Shown: piece by piece, positions 62,759-64,000 of the stretch
Layout of the letters: each line of letters starts with the position of its first letter
Numbering within the stretch: the first letter of the stretch is position 1
NCBI RefSeq assembly: GCF_004345855.1
Contig: NZ_SLXN01000004.1
Location: 340,887-404,886 of the forward strand
Source of the DNA: Sphingomonas sp. BK235
GTDB lineage: Bacteria > Pseudomonadota > Alphaproteobacteria > Sphingomonadales > Sphingomonadaceae
DNA: 64,000 nucleotides
Reading direction: 5' to 3'
Program-made: the position numbers and the translations under genes
The notes under the pieces: model-generated
The model's database searches: none
The model's input: only the letters and a program-made list of their open reading frames with translations
What the model was told of the DNA's origin: nothing

Positions 62759-62826
62759 CCCGCTCGCCGCTGCGCATGCGGGCGCGGTGCGGCGGATATA
62801 GCGGCGCCGCAGCGGGTTCGAAGGGA

Positions 62827-63828
62827 ATGATCTGCTTGTCCCGCCTCACCGCCGTCGCGCTCCTCTCCTGTTCCGGCGCCACCGCGGCGCAGGTCCCCGC
62901 GCTCGGCGCCAATCTCGAGCGCTACGCCTATCCCGCGCCGGTCCATTGGTTCGAGGCCGAGACGCAGGGGCAGCGCGTCCGCATGGCCTATCTCGACATC
63001 GCGCCGGCGGGGCGCGCCAACGGGCGGACCATATTGCTGCTCCACGGCAAGAACTTCTGTGCCGCGACCTGGTATGACACCGCACGACGGATGGCGGCGG
63101 CGGGCTATCGCGTGATCGCACCAGATCAGATCGGCTTCTGCAAATCATCCAAGCCGCCGGGCTATCAATATAGCTTCCACGCGCTCGCGGCGCTGACCCG
63201 CGGGTTGCTCGAGCACGCCGCGGCCGGGCCGGTCGTGCTGGTGGGCCATTCGACCGGAGGGATCATCGCGGCGCGCTTCGCGCTGTCCTATCCCGCGCAG
63301 GTGGCGCGGCTGGTGCTGGTCAACCCGTTGGGGCTCAACGACACGTTGGCGGAGGGCGTGCCCTACACCGATCCCGGCGCGCTGCGCGCCGAGGAAGCGC
63401 GCACCGACGCCGCCTCGATCAAGGCCTATCAGCTGCGCACTTATTATCATGGCGCGTGGCGCCCCGACTATGATCGCTGGGTGACGATGCTGGCGGGTCA
63501 ATATGCCAGCGCCGATGGCGACCGGGTGCGCGACGCGCAGGCACGCCTGTCAGACATGATCCAGACCCAGCCGATCGCCGCCGACCTGCCGCGACTGACG
63601 ATGCCGGTGACGCTGATCGTAGGCCAGCGCGACGCCACCGCCTATCGCGCCGATCACGCACCGGCGGAGCGGCGCGCGGCGATCCGCACCGTCCCGGCCG
63701 CGGCCGAGGCGGCGGTGCGACGCATCCCGCGCGCGCGGCTGGTGCGGCTGGAGGGACTGGGGCACGCGCCGCAGGTCGAGGCACCGGCGGCGTTCGCCGC
63801 GGCGCTGCGCGCCGCCTCGGAGGAGTGA
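62827..63828 (+). CDS. Exported alpha/beta-fold hydrolase
   Basis: 333 residues. Signal peptide (residues about 1-21), then a hydrolase fold: ILLLHGKNFCAATWYDTARRMAAAGYRVIAPDQIGFCKSS (oxyanion strand), VVLVGHSTGGIIAARFALSYP (Ser nucleophile in GHSTG), LIVGQRDATAY (Asp) and LEGLGHAPQVEAP (His). A periplasmic esterase or haloalkane-dehalogenase-like enzyme; substrate unknown. Whether it belongs to the T3SS cluster is unclear: it lacks the dyad and carries a Sec signal. Confidence 0.88.
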   Translation: MICLSRLTAVALLSCSGATAAQVPALGANLERYAYPAPVHWFEAETQGQRVRMAYLDIAPAGRANGRTILLLHGKNFCAATWYDTARRMAAAGYRVIAPDQIGFCKSSKPPGYQYSFHALAALTRGLLEHAAAGPVVLVGHSTGGIIAARFALSYPAQVARLVLVNPLGLNDTLAEGVPYTDPGALRAEEARTDAASIKAYQLRTYYHGAWRPDYDRWVTMLAGQYASADGDRVRDAQARLSDMIQTQPIAADLPRLTMPVTLIVGQRDATAYRADHAPAERRAAIRTVPAAAEAAVRRIPRARLVRLEGLGHAPQVEAPAAFAAALRAASEE

Positions 63829-63862
63829 GGCGCTGCGGTGACGCGGGGGGGCTGGAACGACG

Positions 63863-63896
63863 ACACCCCCGCGGAGCGATGGCTCTGCGGGGGTGT
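63863..63896 (+). terminator. Strong hairpin after the alpha/beta hydrolase gene
   Basis: ACACCCCCGC pairs with GCGGGGGTGT (10 bp), extended by GGAG/CTCT inside, leaving a 6-base loop. No long T-run follows. It separates the hydrolase gene from the convergent tRNA gene and may serve both. Confidence 0.65.
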
Positions 63897-63905
63897 ATCG
63901 TATGG

Positions 63906-63982
<77 letters not shown>

Positions 63983-64000
63983 TCACGCTCTCCTGTGCGG

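Noticed and set aside
62827..63828. Alpha/beta hydrolase as another T3SS effector
   Set aside because: It has a Sec signal peptide and no dyad upstream, so it more likely acts in the periplasm independently.

Overview
The window is very GC-rich and looks like the chromosome of a sphingomonad (Alphaproteobacteria, Sphingomonadales). The evidence is the ATPase MipZ, the cell-cycle regulator TrcR, an ALA-synthase HemA, the infA-maf-RNase E/G-yacG order, three TonB-dependent receptors, and many palindromic intergenic repeats ending in GGATCC. No rRNA, CRISPR array or insertion sequence was seen. Two tRNAs are present: Phe, and an initiator Met at the right edge.

Positions 1 to about 36,400 are mainly ordinary chromosomal genes. 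In order they are: a truncated TonB receptor, a DnaQ-like exonuclease, TrcR, a GGDEF protein, murA, a Crp/Fnr regulator, a second TonB receptor, tRNA-Phe, yacG, an RNase E/G-like protein, maf, infA, two YcxB-like membrane proteins, a dicarboxylate symporter, a phosphomannomutase, a J-domain protein, mipZ, panC, a Sel1 protein, topA, a TonB siderophore-type receptor behind a Fur-like site, dprA, plsY, murI, hemA, a BaiN-type flavoprotein, a Cys/Met-metabolism PLP enzyme, gloB, gloA and a SIMPL protein. Palindromic repeats fill the gaps near 3.8, 18.7, 21.2, 29.2 and 31 kb.

Positions about 36,400-62,760 hold a complete non-flagellar type III secretion system (T3SS) as two divergent operons. The leftward operon is sctU, a FliO-like gene, sctQ, sctR, sctS, sctT and a short LuxR-type regulator (45,956 to 41,352). 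The rightward operon is a lytic transglycosylase, sctV, sctC, sctD, a needle candidate, sctI, sctJ, sctK-like, sctL, sctN, sctO and sctP (46,459 to 57,335). Most neighbours overlap by 1-4 bases.

Six short transcription units flank this core. At their heads are a nuclease toxin (frameshifted as read), a 178-residue protein, a 218-residue protein, a LysM/peptidoglycan hydrolase, a GxSxG lipase and a 509-residue protein, all without a visible Sec signal. Each head gene is preceded by a 17-bp dyad, CTARTCG-N3-CGAYTAG or a close variant, usually about 50 bases before the start codon and followed by a possible -10. Several heads are followed by a gene that looks like cognate immunity: YezG-like after the nuclease, a lipoprotein after the peptidoglycan hydrolase, and an ankyrin-repeat exported protein after the lipase. 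My main inference is that this T3SS delivers antibacterial toxins with immunity partners, as one regulon probably controlled by the LuxR-type protein encoded in the core. No classic translocon pore protein, gatekeeper or chaperone was recognised.
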